Numbered from the stretch's first letter, positions 9,501-16,455 are shown. The stretch is 39,386 nt of DNA from Anaerovorax odorimutans (GCA_016841185.1 JAENZQ010000015.1:1-39386), one strand, 5' to 3'. Notes: generated by a model not told the origin, from the sequence alone. Program-made: numbers and translations.

Positions 9501-10648
9501 CGTATGTTTTTTACATGATTTGAGTTTACCTGTATCTGCCAGTCGCTGTTTAATATCAGGTCACCAGGGTGATTAAAGCCTAATTTGGTGAGCCATTTTA
9601 CAAAATATAAAATATTATTCTGGTTTTTGGTATTGATTACTTCTTTTCCCAAAGTAGCGATGCAGTCCAGGACTGTTCCGACATGTTCTTTTTTTAGCTC
9701 ATTGAATTGCTGCATAATGGTATCCAGAAAACTTGTGATGTCGTCTTGGTCAAGCTCCTTAAACACATGCCTTATATTTCGATTCATATCATATAATAAA
9801 TGAACGTTCAAATGTGTCATTCCCGGTAGATGCAATAAATAATACAAATAATATATGGTTTCCAATGAGGATTCAAATTTTTCGGTGAAGCTCCGAAAAT
9901 AATTGGATATATCATTATAAAACATAAGCTTACACAGCTGTTCCCAATTATTTGCTTCATCTAACTCAGTACGAAGCTTATTAAAGAAAGTGTGCCCGAT
10001 GTCCTTGATGGTTTCCTCATCCATTAATCGGAACAGTTGTCTTTTTAAGCTGAACCATTCTTCGGCCTTTGATGTGTTATCCCAATAGTCGATGCATTTT
10101 AATAATAGTTCAGATGTTAATTGTACCAGGTTTGCCTCGAATTTAGGCATATATCCAATTCTTTTAAAATATGTTTTAAAATATCCCGTATTTTGTATAT
10201 AAAACAACTCATTTTTTTCTTTATCTTCCTTGATGATATTTAAACATTGGGAAATAATGCTTTCAGGAAAACTTTCAAGACTGGCGAGGCGGTCCATAAA
10301 CTTTATCAGCGTTTTAATCAAGAGATCTTTTTGTTTTTCGTCCAAATCGGAGTCAAGGAGATCTTTGAAAATATCTACCAGCACCATAAGTGCTCGTTCC
10401 GATTCATCCAGAGAATTATAAAACCAAAGTTCATTTAAGCATATATTATGTAGAGATTCAATTACATATTGGTTATTTCTATATCTGTGATTCAGTTCTG
10501 AAAAGAATTCTTTTGTACGCTTATGAATACCCCATTGAAGTTTGGATAACTCCACAAACCACATTTGTTCTTCAGGGATTTTTATAACCATTTCCTGGGT
10601 GTGTACCAGATTTGCTTCCAGAGCTTTTGAAGAAAAGACTTCTGACAC
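6545..10648 (-). CDS. Giant PPDK-like phosphotransferase: ATP-grasp plus phosphohistidine domain behind a long N-terminal region
   Basis: A 1367-residue protein. The last 500 residues match pyruvate phosphate dikinase: an ATP-grasp PPDK_N domain from about residue 870 (FIGAKAFFLKKL, SVRSGSSISLPGAMKTFLNVG, EIEFTFE, LQIRNQ) and then the swivelling phosphohistidine domain with GKGGITSHAAV, whose phospho-accepting His is about residue 1302. The protein ends after GDEIAIDGDLGNIYEG, so the C-terminal PEP/pyruvate barrel of PPDK is missing. Residues 1-860 are charged, apparently all-helical, and match nothing I recognise. The start is GTG at 10648 behind GAGGAGG. It heads an operon with a GAPDH-like and an ALDH gene. 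By family knowledge it should phosphorylate its own His from ATP; the final acceptor is unknown. Rifampin phosphotransferase and glucan water dikinase show that such cores can be redirected. Confidence 0.85.
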   Translation of the reverse strand: MSEVFSSKALEANLVHTQEMVIKIPEEQMWFVELSKLQWGIHKRTKEFFSELNHRYRNNQYVIESLHNICLNELWFYNSLDESERALMVLVDIFKDLLDSDLDEKQKDLLIKTLIKFMDRLASLESFPESIISQCLNIIKEDKEKNELFYIQNTGYFKTYFKRIGYMPKFEANLVQLTSELLLKCIDYWDNTSKAEEWFSLKRQLFRLMDEETIKDIGHTFFNKLRTELDEANNWEQLCKLMFYNDISNYFRSFTEKFESSLETIYYLYYLLHLPGMTHLNVHLLYDMNRNIRHVFKELDQDDITSFLDTIMQQFNELKKEHVGTVLDCIATLGKEVINTKNQNNILYFVKWLTKLGFNHPGDLILNSDWQIQVNSNHVKNIRVWLELIEHAPSSMRELLAALIVNLELGGIFISDTDLFQRDVTKLLNSDIGPVYREIKQLARLFPIYFRDIGAEGQLRDVTTAIDESSLRKDRLIHFLRKQVHTESNNTHITLTKKIIDYWYDGNKNQLKDFVPDDIYVWLNTDNNLYTDVHEILINLCEKLCKTPDNLLNTDVDTVKAAIDNLPSGDKKSKDRVSNIFEIYFLLLEKYSLESEDILSVLRQYSFFLEKDMLKLQENLKKGQNIEAVQQICTFMDHLKNIILNPEQSEALENIYYKRHIAAGIPSMYGQYIEPKFEALGLMYRLERTASKLIRQLLQAINLEYITAKTFRNICDILVLFKKGLELDGIYNQGFNSHLDMLKFSLASPSFSFDQYINIFQFMAKDIKRIISEYFFDVYERPLKVIIPQIFFADIPQEEEAQERFYYMESEKFLRNHLSLAFLVQDLDNFITDILESLKNVRDNYSDSFIENMMTYDPDLTFSLLNKGSEEMDNPVFIGAKAFFLKKLNEYGFPVPPGFILTTEVFRHRETIKHHPYMNRELDLQIMNHVSAIERLTGQKYGNPENPLFFSVRSGSSISLPGAMKTFLNVGINDEIAEIYSRKEGFGWAAWDCYRRFLQSWGMAFGIDRDIFDQVMLEHKEKRGVERKMQFTNDQMKEVVGSYKKVLSDFGIHIKNEPFQQLRQAITSVLDSWLSESANQYRNHMQIANEWGTAVLVQKMVLGNLSAKSGTGVVFTNSPFNEYSGISLYGDFAICSQGEDVVSGLVNPLPITERQRKEYHKDISLSLESGFPEIYKALNQYAANLIEKYGFVHQEIEFTFESDNAENLYILQIRNQNLKKQKPSSGFTVPLNQMKLAGHGIGVGSGALSGLLAFDMNDIKKIRKKCNDSKIILARPDTVPDDIPLIFECDGLITGKGGITSHAAVTAVNLGKVCIVNCKGLKIYETEKNCLINGHHFKAGDEIAIDGDLGNIYEGNYATQKSKLNPI

Positions 10649-10683
10649 TTATATGCCTCCTCTTTAAATTGATGATTGGGGCA

Positions 10684-10709
10684 GGATAAACTCCCTATCC
10701 AGTATATCA
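10684..10709 (-). promoter_or_regulatory. Candidate extended -10 promoter and operator for the dikinase/GAPDH/ALDH operon
   Basis: Read on the minus strand, TGATATACT (10709-10701) is an extended -10 element about 55 nt before the GTG start; no clear -35 is visible. It is followed immediately by an inverted repeat, GGATA-N7-TATCC (10700-10684), which could be an operator at the transcription start. Promoter and operator are both inferred from pattern only. Confidence 0.4.
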
Positions 10710-11210
10710 TATTCAGTTTTGTTAAGCGAATATCCCGGAGAAATTTTCTTTATAAAGAAGGTGAGGTAAATGTCAGTTTTGCTAAATGATAAGCTAAAGT
10801 TTTTGTCTCGATTTTAGAAAATTTCCGAAGCCTTACTATATATAAGAAATATATTGTAAAAAATATCCTCGTAAATGACAATACTTTGTTACAAGTTATT
10901 TGAATTGGATAGTATTTTTTGTAAGTGATCAGTTTCATGAAAGAGTAGGAGAATTCAGTGATAGAAGATGTAAAATATGCTATAATAAACATATGCCCAA
11001 GATGAAATAACTGGAAGGAGGTACATATTTTCAGATGATTAACTGAATCAAATTGATTATATTATGAATCAGCTAATACTAAAAAAGATTACCTTAGAAA
11101 TGTTAATATAATACAAGAATCCATGTAAAACCAAGAAAAACGATTCAATTTTAAATCAATTAATACGATATGTCATTATGGATATTGTGATGATTACTGT
11201 ATATAAGCCT

Positions 11211-11226
11211 TGGCATATTTTTTGCA
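11211..11226 (+). promoter_or_regulatory. Sigma-54 (RpoN) promoter upstream of the M20 amidohydrolase
   Basis: TGGCATATTTTTTGCA fits every fixed or degenerate position of the sigma-54 consensus TGGCAYRNNNNTTGCW, with the -24 GG and -12 GC at the required spacing. It points toward the amidohydrolase gene at 11446, leaving a leader of about 210 nt. Such promoters need an AAA+ activator bound upstream; none is encoded in this window. Confidence 0.7.
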
Positions 11227-11445
11227 AATCTTTATTATTTGGAGTTTTTCATTTGGCTTAATGGAATAAAAGCGTTTGGCTCTGTTATTTAAATACATAT
11301 TTTTAAGAAGATTGGTTCAAAATAAAAAATTAAAATTAATGAATAGCTAATAATTCTGGAGGTAGTAAAAAGCACTTTAATTATAATAAAATGTTTTATA
11401 TCAAAGCCTTACAGAATTAGAGATTATTACAAAGGAGTGTGAGTA

Positions 11446-12711
11446 ATGATGTTTAAATGCAGTAAAAACAGAATGGAGGATAAGATCAAAACTTTTGCCC
11501 AATATGGTGCAACAGGAAATGGCGGAATCACAAGGTATGCGTTGTCACCTGAAGCGAATCAAGCCAGAGGAGAATTTGTCAAAAGAATGGAAGCAATTGG
11601 AGCGATCATTGAAACGGATGATCTGGCAAATATGTATGCGACTCTTGAAGGTACGGAGCCGGGACTAAAGAGAATCGTTATGGGCTCTCATGTGGACTCT
11701 GTTAAAAATGGCGGAAACTATGATGGGATTTTAGGAGTTATGACCGGTATGGAAGTATTAGAAACTATTGCCGAAAACAATATCCCTCACAGGCATCCCA
11801 TTACTGTCATGATTTGGACAAATGAAGAAGGTTCGCTTTATCCGCCGGCGCTTATGGTTTCGGGTGTTGTTTGTAATGATGTTTTGCCTGCAGATATTGC
11901 AGGGAAATATAAAATGGAAGATATGTTGAAGTCAAAAAGTGTCTTAGATAAAACCAAGACTTTTAAGGACGCTTTAGATGCCAGTCCGTATAAGGGTGAA
12001 AAGAAGAACAGGTTAAATCCCGATGACTACATGGCTATGTTTGAACTTCATGTTGAACAGGGTCCGATTCTTGAAGATGCAAAGAACGATATTGGCGTAG
12101 TTACTTGCGTGCTTGGTATGTTTAACTACAGGATCAGGTTCTTTGGCCAGGCAGACCATGCGGGCACAACACCCATGCATAAGAGACAGGATGCGTTATA
12201 TGCTGCAGCAAAAGGACTTTGTTATTTGCATGAAGAAATAGACAAGCTTGGCAGGCCTGAACTGGTATATACTACCGGTGAAATCGTGTGCCATCCATGC
12301 GTACATACAGTTATTCCCGACATGATTGATTTTTCAATAGATGTAAGGCATGAGGACCCGGAAGTAAGACAAAAAGTTCTGGATATTGTCAAAAGCCTTG
12401 ACGGCAAGGAAATTGAAAGGTGCAGGTGCGAAGTGGAACTGGCCTGGGCCCGTGATACAGTATATTTTGATGAAGAATTAGTAGGTTTTGTAAAAGACAG
12501 TGCGGATGAACTTGGTATATCAAATCAATATATCAACAGTGGTGCAGGACATGATGCTCAGTTTGCTTCCTATATGATGCCCACCACAATGATTTTCGTT
12601 CCAAGTAAAGATGGCCACAGCCATTGCGAACCAGAGTATACTTCTGTTGAGCAATGTACTGCAGGTGCAAGTGTCATGTTGAATGCAGTTCTTAAGACAG
12701 ACAAGAAATAG
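11446..12711 (+). CDS. M20-family Zn-dependent amidohydrolase (N-carbamoyl-L-amino acid hydrolase / allantoate amidohydrolase type)
   Basis: A 421-residue cytoplasmic metallohydrolase that cleaves N-carbamoyl or ureido groups from amino-acid-like substrates. The metal-site motifs of the subfamily are all present: GSHVDSV (His), GGNYDGILG (bridging Asp), TNEEGS (Glu pair), ELHVEQGP (His) and GHSHCEPE (C-terminal His). The dimerisation/substrate segment GQADHAGTTPMHKRQDAL is typical of hydantoinase/carbamoylase-type enzymes. The start is ATG 11446, 8 nt after AAGGAG. It stands alone, with a consensus sigma-54 promoter about 220 nt upstream and a hairpin terminator behind it. Sigma-54 control is common for nitrogen and amino acid catabolism, which fits release of ammonia or an amino acid. 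Exact substrate unknown. Confidence 0.88.
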   Translation: MMFKCSKNRMEDKIKTFAQYGATGNGGITRYALSPEANQARGEFVKRMEAIGAIIETDDLANMYATLEGTEPGLKRIVMGSHVDSVKNGGNYDGILGVMTGMEVLETIAENNIPHRHPITVMIWTNEEGSLYPPALMVSGVVCNDVLPADIAGKYKMEDMLKSKSVLDKTKTFKDALDASPYKGEKKNRLNPDDYMAMFELHVEQGPILEDAKNDIGVVTCVLGMFNYRIRFFGQADHAGTTPMHKRQDALYAAAKGLCYLHEEIDKLGRPELVYTTGEIVCHPCVHTVIPDMIDFSIDVRHEDPEVRQKVLDIVKSLDGKEIERCRCEVELAWARDTVYFDEELVGFVKDSADELGISNQYINSGAGHDAQFASYMMPTTMIFVPSKDGHSHCEPEYTSVEQCTAGASVMLNAVLKTDKK

Positions 12712-12747
12712 GCATTCACTTTAAAAGATGAGGATTTTTTAAAATTT

Positions 12748-12776
12748 GGGGCTGGTATTTTGCCAGCCTCTTTTCT
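12748..12776 (+). terminator. Terminator of the amidohydrolase gene
   Basis: GGGGCTGG at 12748-12755 pairs with CCAGCCTC at 12763-12770 (one G-U) across a 7-nt loop. TTTTCTT follows. Confidence 0.8.
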
Positions 12777-12899
12777 TGGCCATTTTTCCGCTTTTTTATT
12801 TTGTATTTTCAAGAACCTTTACATTTAATGCAATTTGCATGAAACAAAATATTTCTCCCTGTATAAAATATAGTAAAGACTTTTTAAGGGGGGAAATAA

Positions 12900-14171
12900 T
12901 TGAGAGTTTTGCAGCTTGGTTCCACAGGAACTGATGTAATGGAAATACAGGCACTGTTAAAAAAAATCGGCTATGATCCTGGTCCTATAGACGGTATTTT
13001 CGGCGAGCAAACCCGGCAGGCAGTCATCAATTTTCAAAGAGATAATAACTTGGTGCCGGATGGAATCATTGGACCCAATACTTACAAAAAACTTAATCCT
13101 TTATTACTTGGATATGATACCTATTATGTTCAGCCGGGGGATACGCTTTGGAGAATTGCGCAAAAATACTATACGACTTTAAACAGGCTTTTGACTGCAA
13201 ATCCAGGAATCGACCCATATCAGTTAAGAATAGGACAGAAATTGATTGTTCCTTTTGGGATAGATGTGGTTGATACAAATATCGATTATACCTATGAAAT
13301 CATGGAAAGAGATATTACAGGCCTTAAGAAAAGGTATCCTTTTATTGAGGTGGGCGTTGCAGGACAGAGCGTTTTAGGAAGAAACCTTTACTATCTCAAA
13401 TTGGGAAATGGACCCAACGAAGTATTTTATAATGGCGGAATACATGCGTTGGAATGGTTGCCGGTTCCAGTGCTTATGAGATGGATAGAAAATTTTGCAT
13501 TAGCCTATTCAGAAGGAAGATCCATTTTAGGGTATGATGTAAGGGATATTTGGAATAGAAGTACAATATACATTATTCCTATGATCAATCCTGATGGAAT
13601 AGATCTGGTATTGAACGGTCTGCAGCCTGATAATCCATATTATGATGAATTGTTACAATGGAATGACACCGGAGAACCATTTTCCCAGGTTTGGAATGCA
13701 AATATCAGAGGAGTAGATTTAAACCATAATTACGATGCGCTCTGGTATGAATATCAGGAGTTGGCAGAGGAATTAGGGTACGGAGATCCGGGGCCAACAA
13801 GATACCCTGGACCATTTCCGGAATCTGAGCCTGAAACAACGGCGGTTGTGGAATTTATACAAAACCACAATTTTCGTCTCATAATAGCATACCATAGCCA
13901 GGGGCAGGTAATTTACTGGGATTTTGAAAATATGGCACCTCCTATTGCAAGAGAAATAGGAGAGATGTTTGCGGATGTCAGCGGATATGAGCTGGCTGAG
14001 ACTGTTGGAACAGCGTCTTATTCAGGTATGAAGGATTGGTTTATACAAGAGTATCGAAAACCGGGATATACGATTGAAACAGGAATAGGGGAGAATCCTC
14101 TGCCTATTTCTCAGATACCAATGATTTATGAAAATAATGAAGAATTATTGCTGCTGGCGGCAGTTGTGTGA
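12900..14171 (+). CDS. Peptidoglycan-binding/LysM/M14 carboxypeptidase (gamma-D-glutamyl-DAP endopeptidase type)
   Basis: A 423-residue protein with three modules: a PG_binding_1 domain (about 5-58; GSTGTDVMEIQALLKKIGYDPGPIDGIFG), a LysM domain (about 77-118; VQPGDTLWRIAQKYYT) and an M14 zinc carboxypeptidase (about 130-415). Zn and catalytic residues are visible in GGIHALEW (HxxE), AYHSQGQ (His) and YTIETGIGENP (catalytic Glu). This architecture is that of endopeptidase I (ENP1) of Lysinibacillus sphaericus, which cuts the D-Glu-gamma-DAP bond of peptidoglycan peptides. There is no signal peptide, as in ENP1, which is linked to sporulation. The start is TTG at 12900, 6 nt after GGGGGG. A palindrome ATGCAA-T-TTGCAT (12828-12840) lies upstream. 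The gene appears to be monocistronic. Confidence 0.9.
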   Translation: MRVLQLGSTGTDVMEIQALLKKIGYDPGPIDGIFGEQTRQAVINFQRDNNLVPDGIIGPNTYKKLNPLLLGYDTYYVQPGDTLWRIAQKYYTTLNRLLTANPGIDPYQLRIGQKLIVPFGIDVVDTNIDYTYEIMERDITGLKKRYPFIEVGVAGQSVLGRNLYYLKLGNGPNEVFYNGGIHALEWLPVPVLMRWIENFALAYSEGRSILGYDVRDIWNRSTIYIIPMINPDGIDLVLNGLQPDNPYYDELLQWNDTGEPFSQVWNANIRGVDLNHNYDALWYEYQELAEELGYGDPGPTRYPGPFPESEPETTAVVEFIQNHNFRLIIAYHSQGQVIYWDFENMAPPIAREIGEMFADVSGYELAETVGTASYSGMKDWFIQEYRKPGYTIETGIGENPLPISQIPMIYENNEELLLLAAVV

Positions 14172-14240
14172 AAGGTTTGAAGCTATGAAAAGGTGGTTCA
14201 AAGTAGAACCGAATGTTAGAAAAAAATAAAAAACAGTATG

Positions 14241-14280
14241 AAAGAGCTGTGAATACTAATTTGTTATTCATGGCTTTTTA
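14241..14280 (+). terminator. Terminator after the M14 peptidase gene
   Basis: AAAGAGCTGTGAATA pairs with TATTCATGGCTTTTT around a 9-nt loop, with several G-U pairs, and ends in a T-run. Confidence 0.65.
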
Positions 14281-14309
14281 TAAAGTCAGAATAAAATATT
14301 TATAAATAA

Positions 14310-14338
14310 TTGACATATGCTCATAATAATAATAAAAT
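14310..14338 (+). promoter_or_regulatory. SigA-type promoter of the NifX-like operon
   Basis: TTGACA (14310-14315), a 17-nt spacer and TAAAAT (14333-14338). The -35 region ATTGACATATG is identical to that of the MinD operon promoter at 19419. Confidence 0.75.
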
Positions 14339-14340
14339 AA

Positions 14341-14354
14341 TAATGGGCATAAGC
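14341..14354. promoter_or_regulatory. Shared 14-nt element TAATGGGCATAAGC, copy 1 (candidate operator)
   Basis: It starts 2 nt after the -10 box, over the expected transcription start. The same 14 nt follow the MinD operon promoter at 19461. In this copy only the left half of the GGGC-ATAA-GCCC inverted repeat is complete. Confidence 0.55.
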
Positions 14355-14388
14355 TAATAAATAACACTTATAAGGAGATGATTTAATT

Positions 14389-14769
14389 TTGAAAGTTTGT
14401 ATTTCATCAAAAGGTAATTCATTGGAAAGTATAATGGATCCCAGATTTGGACGAGCAGCTTATTTTATTATTGCAGATACAGAAACAATGGAGAATGAAG
14501 CTGTGGAGAATTCCGCAGCAGCTTCAGGAGGCGGTGCAGGAGTTACATCAGGTCAGTTTATGGTGGATAAGGAAGTAACAGCCGTAATCACCGGTAATGT
14601 GGGGCCTAATGCAATGAACGTTCTCAAGGCTGCTGATATTGAAGTATATCGCGGTGTAGATATATCGGTAAAGGAGAATATTGAAAAGTTCAAGAAGGGG
14701 CTGCTGGAACAAATCAGCAAAACAGTACCCTCCCATTATGGGTTAGGCGTACAGGAAGAAAAGAAGTAA
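14389..14769 (+). CDS. NifX/NifB-family dinitrogenase cofactor-type metal-cluster-binding protein
   Basis: A 126-residue single-domain protein of the family containing NifX, NifY, the NifB C-terminus and Orange protein (ORP). The family fold is recognised from the start VCISSKGNSLESIMDPRFGRAAYF, the central HDK-like GQFMVDKEVTAVITGNVGPNAMNVL and the end AADIEVYRGV. Members bind Fe-S or Mo-containing clusters during cofactor assembly. The start is TTG 14389 behind AAGGAG. It opens an operon with a second NifX-like gene 21 nt downstream and two small glycine-rich genes. No nitrogenase structural genes occur here, so a nitrogen-fixation role is not supported. A role in metal-sulfur cluster handling with the MinD ATPases at 19545-21241 is inferred. 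Confidence 0.88.
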   Translation: MKVCISSKGNSLESIMDPRFGRAAYFIIADTETMENEAVENSAAASGGGAGVTSGQFMVDKEVTAVITGNVGPNAMNVLKAADIEVYRGVDISVKENIEKFKKGLLEQISKTVPSHYGLGVQEEKK

Positions 14770-14790
14770 AGACTTTTAGGAGGTATGATT

Positions 14791-15174
14791 ATGCGTGTTG
14801 CTATTTCCACCGATGGAGAATATGTTTCTCCTCACTTTGGCAGATGTCCTTCATTTACTTTGGTAGATATCAAAAAGGGAAAAGCTGTAAAAAGTATTGA
14901 AGTAAGTAATCCTGGTCATTCACCGGGATATATTCCACAGTTTCTGCATGAAAAAGGTGCAGAATTTATAGTATGCGGCGGTATGGGTGCCAGAGCACAA
15001 GGCTATTTTGAAGAAATGAACATAAAAACCATTATGGGTGTAAGCGGTAAAATAGATGAAGTAATAAAAAAATTGGAACAGGGAATCCTCGAAGGAGGAG
15101 ATAGTTTATGTTCGCCTGGCGAAGGAAGAGGATATGGACTTGAAAAAGACGAATGCGATCATGCACATGAATAA
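14791..15174 (+). CDS. Second NifX/NifB-family cluster-binding protein
   Basis: A 127-residue paralogue of the preceding gene: AISTDGEYVSPHFGRCPSFTLVDI at the start, GAEFIVCGGMGARAQGYFEEM in the middle, then MGVSGKIDEVIKKLEQG. It ends in a cysteine/histidine-containing tail (LCSPGEGRGYG...CDHAHE) that could bind metal. I start it at ATG 14791 because AGGAGG at 14779-14784 is 6 nt away; the ATG at 14785 directly abuts the ribosome binding site. The segment SPHFGRCPSF is closer to Orange-protein-like and NifB-tail members than the first paralogue is. Two paralogues in tandem suggest different partners or a heterodimer. Confidence 0.88.
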   Translation: MRVAISTDGEYVSPHFGRCPSFTLVDIKKGKAVKSIEVSNPGHSPGYIPQFLHEKGAEFIVCGGMGARAQGYFEEMNIKTIMGVSGKIDEVIKKLEQGILEGGDSLCSPGEGRGYGLEKDECDHAHE

Positions 15175-15220
15175 TCAGGCTTAAGAACTTTTATCAGAAT
15201 GGGTAGAAAGGAGGATGAAT

Positions 15221-15445
15221 ATGCCTTACGGAGACGGAACCGGTCCTACAGGGCAAGGTCCAGGTACGGGAAGAGGCATGACAGCCGGCAGTGGCAGGGG
15301 AAGAATGGGGGGCAATAATGCAGGTGCGGGACCAGGAGGAAATTGTGTCTGCCCTCGATGCGGGACAAAAGCTTCTCATGTAAGAGGAGTACCTTGTTTT
15401 ACTATTAAATGCCCACAATGCGGAACAAAGATGACACGAGCATAA
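15221..15445 (+). CDS. Small GDGTGP-tagged glycine-rich protein with a C-terminal zinc ribbon
   Basis: A 74-residue protein. The N-terminus MPYGDGTGPTGQGPGTGRG is glycine-rich and matches the tag of the next gene. The C-terminus holds two CxxCG pairs (CPRCGTK and CPQCGTK) plus one more Cys, a zinc-ribbon or rubredoxin-like knuckle. The start at ATG 15221 is set by AGGAGG 6 nt upstream; an ATG at 15215 is too close to that site. Proteins of this type are found beside NifX-like genes in anaerobes and archaea, but I know of no demonstrated function. It lies in the same operon, 46 nt after the second NifX-like gene. Confidence 0.75.
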   Translation: MPYGDGTGPTGQGPGTGRGMTAGSGRGRMGGNNAGAGPGGNCVCPRCGTKASHVRGVPCFTIKCPQCGTKMTRA

Positions 15446-15479
15446 TAACCGAATGCAATATATTAAGGAGGTGAGTGTT

Positions 15480-15797
15480 TTGCCAGGAGGAGACGGTACC
15501 GGCCCAATGGGTATGGGCCCTATGACAGGAAGAGGGGCAGGGTTTTGTTCAGGTTTTTCAACACCAGGCTATACAAACTTTGGAGGAAGATTTGGAATGG
15601 GCTTTGGCTTTGGAAGAGGCCGGGGGTTCGGAAGGCGGTTCTTCATTTCAGGTCTGCCCGGGTGGAACCGGTATGGTTACGCTTCATATTCACGAGATGA
15701 CGAAAAAAATTTTCTAAAAGGTCAGGCAGAATTTTTAGAAAACCAATTAGAGCAGGTCCAGCAGCAATTAAATGCATTAAATAATGATTCCGAATAA
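15480..15797 (+). CDS. DUF5320-type small protein: GDGTGP tag, Gly/Phe/Arg-rich middle, C-terminal coiled coil
   Basis: A 105-residue protein. It begins MPGGDGTGPMGMGPMTGRG, the signature of DUF5320 proteins. A Gly/Phe/Arg-rich low-complexity section follows (MGFGFGRGRGFGRRF), then a charged C-terminal helix of about 35 residues with coiled-coil character (QAEFLENQLEQVQQQLNAL). The TTG at 15480 is chosen as start because AAGGAGGT at 15465-15472 is 7 nt away and because the family begins with MPGGDGTGP; longer frames from 15453 are unlikely. It is the last gene of the NifX operon and is followed by a strong terminator. Function unknown; often seen with NifX-like and MinD-like genes. Confidence 0.8.
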   Translation: MPGGDGTGPMGMGPMTGRGAGFCSGFSTPGYTNFGGRFGMGFGFGRGRGFGRRFFISGLPGWNRYGYASYSRDDEKNFLKGQAEFLENQLEQVQQQLNALNNDSE

Positions 15798-15814
15798 TTA
15801 AATAATATAAGAGT

Positions 15815-15840
15815 AAAAAAGGCAGTGCACTGCCTTTTTT
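15815..15840 (+). terminator. Terminator of the NifX operon
   Basis: AAAAAAGGCAGTG pairs with CACTGCCTTTTTT as a perfect 26-nt palindrome. The centre cannot pair fully, leaving a tight TGCA loop. T-run present; it could work in both directions. Confidence 0.85.
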
Positions 15841-15981
15841 ATATCTTATAAAAATATCTGTCCATGAGATGAAAACAGTGATAAAATAATTTTAAAGAAA
15901 AATATGATTCTAAAGGCTTTTACAACTGTACAATAGTAGCATAATAATTGGTTTTTAATTATAGAAAGGGGATTGAAGAGT

Positions 15982-16455
15982 TTGGCCAGACCCACAAAGT
16001 GGAGAAAAGTTGAGTTTATACCAGTTGTTCAATATTTTGCACCTTGTGACGTTGCTGAGAATGATCTGAATGAGAATGTTATCCGTATTGAAGAAATTGA
16101 GTCGATACGCTTAAAAGATCTCGAAGGTATGGAGCAGGAAGAGTGTGCAGAAAAAATGGAAGTATCGAGACAGACTTTTCAACGTATTTTGAATGTTGCA
16201 CGGGCGAAGCTCGCAGACAGTTTGATAAACGGAAAAGCGATTCGAATTGAAGGTGGAAATTTCACACGTAACATTTGTCCTGTCAAGTGCCTTGATTGCG
16301 GTAAGCAATGGAGCGAGAGTTATGAAAATTTTCAAAAAGTGCTGAACGGACAGTTCAATTGTCCCTCCTGTGACTCTATAAAGGTCGTATGTTCCCGTAA
16401 AGAGGAGAAAAAATTTTGCAGGCGTAATTGCTGGAGATATAGGAATGAACTATAA
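15982..16455 (+). CDS. DUF134-family helix-turn-helix protein with C-terminal zinc-finger extension
   Basis: A 157-residue protein. Residues 1-95 are a DUF134 domain: MARPTKWRKVEFIP start, CDVAE, and a sigma-70-region-4-like helix-turn-helix in LEGMEQEECAEKMEVSRQTF. The C-terminal 60 residues carry Cys pairs (CPVKCLDCG, CPSC) and a further Cys-rich end (CSRK...CRRNC), suggesting one or two zinc or Fe-S sites. TTG 15982 is preferred over TTG 15973 because the former gives the canonical MARP start and 10-nt spacing from GGGG. A weak promoter-like TTTACA at 15919 lies upstream. Its place between the NifX and MinD operons makes it the best local candidate for their shared regulator; that is inference. 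Confidence 0.85.
   Translation: MARPTKWRKVEFIPVVQYFAPCDVAENDLNENVIRIEEIESIRLKDLEGMEQEECAEKMEVSRQTFQRILNVARAKLADSLINGKAIRIEGGNFTRNICPVKCLDCGKQWSESYENFQKVLNGQFNCPSCDSIKVVCSRKEEKKFCRRNCWRYRNEL

Larger units (their letters stand above)
10649..11445. other. Long AT-rich intergenic region between divergent operons
   Basis: About 800 nt without a convincing gene. It contains the minus-strand promoter near 10701, a perfect 14-bp palindrome TTCTTTATAAAGAA (10746-10759), a stray ribosome-binding-site-like GGAGG near 11017 followed only by a four-codon frame, an inverted repeat AATCAA-A-TTGATT (11046-11058) and a sigma-54 promoter at 11211-11226. The minus-strand reading frame across 10750-10992 has no family features and no good start context. 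The repeats upstream of the sigma-54 site could be activator sites, but they do not resemble a known enhancer that I can name. Confidence 0.5.

Noticed and set aside
10750-10992. Minus-strand 80-residue reading frame in the intergenic region
   Set aside because: No ribosome binding site, no recognisable family, low-complexity hydrophobic/AT-driven composition.
11227-11445. Riboswitch or T-box in the long leader of the amidohydrolase
   Set aside because: No conserved T-box sequence, no recognisable aptamer core and no terminator hairpin are visible in the leader.
12746-12934. Plus-strand 62-residue reading frame between the amidohydrolase and the M14 peptidase
   Set aside because: It starts inside the terminator hairpin and overlaps the start of the peptidase gene; composition is what AT-rich intergenic DNA gives.
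14389-15174. Part of a nitrogen-fixation (nif) cluster because of two NifX/NifB-family genes
   Set aside because: No nifHDK, nifE/N or full-length NifB is present; the neighbours are MinD/Mrp ATPases, which fits ORP-type clusters better.
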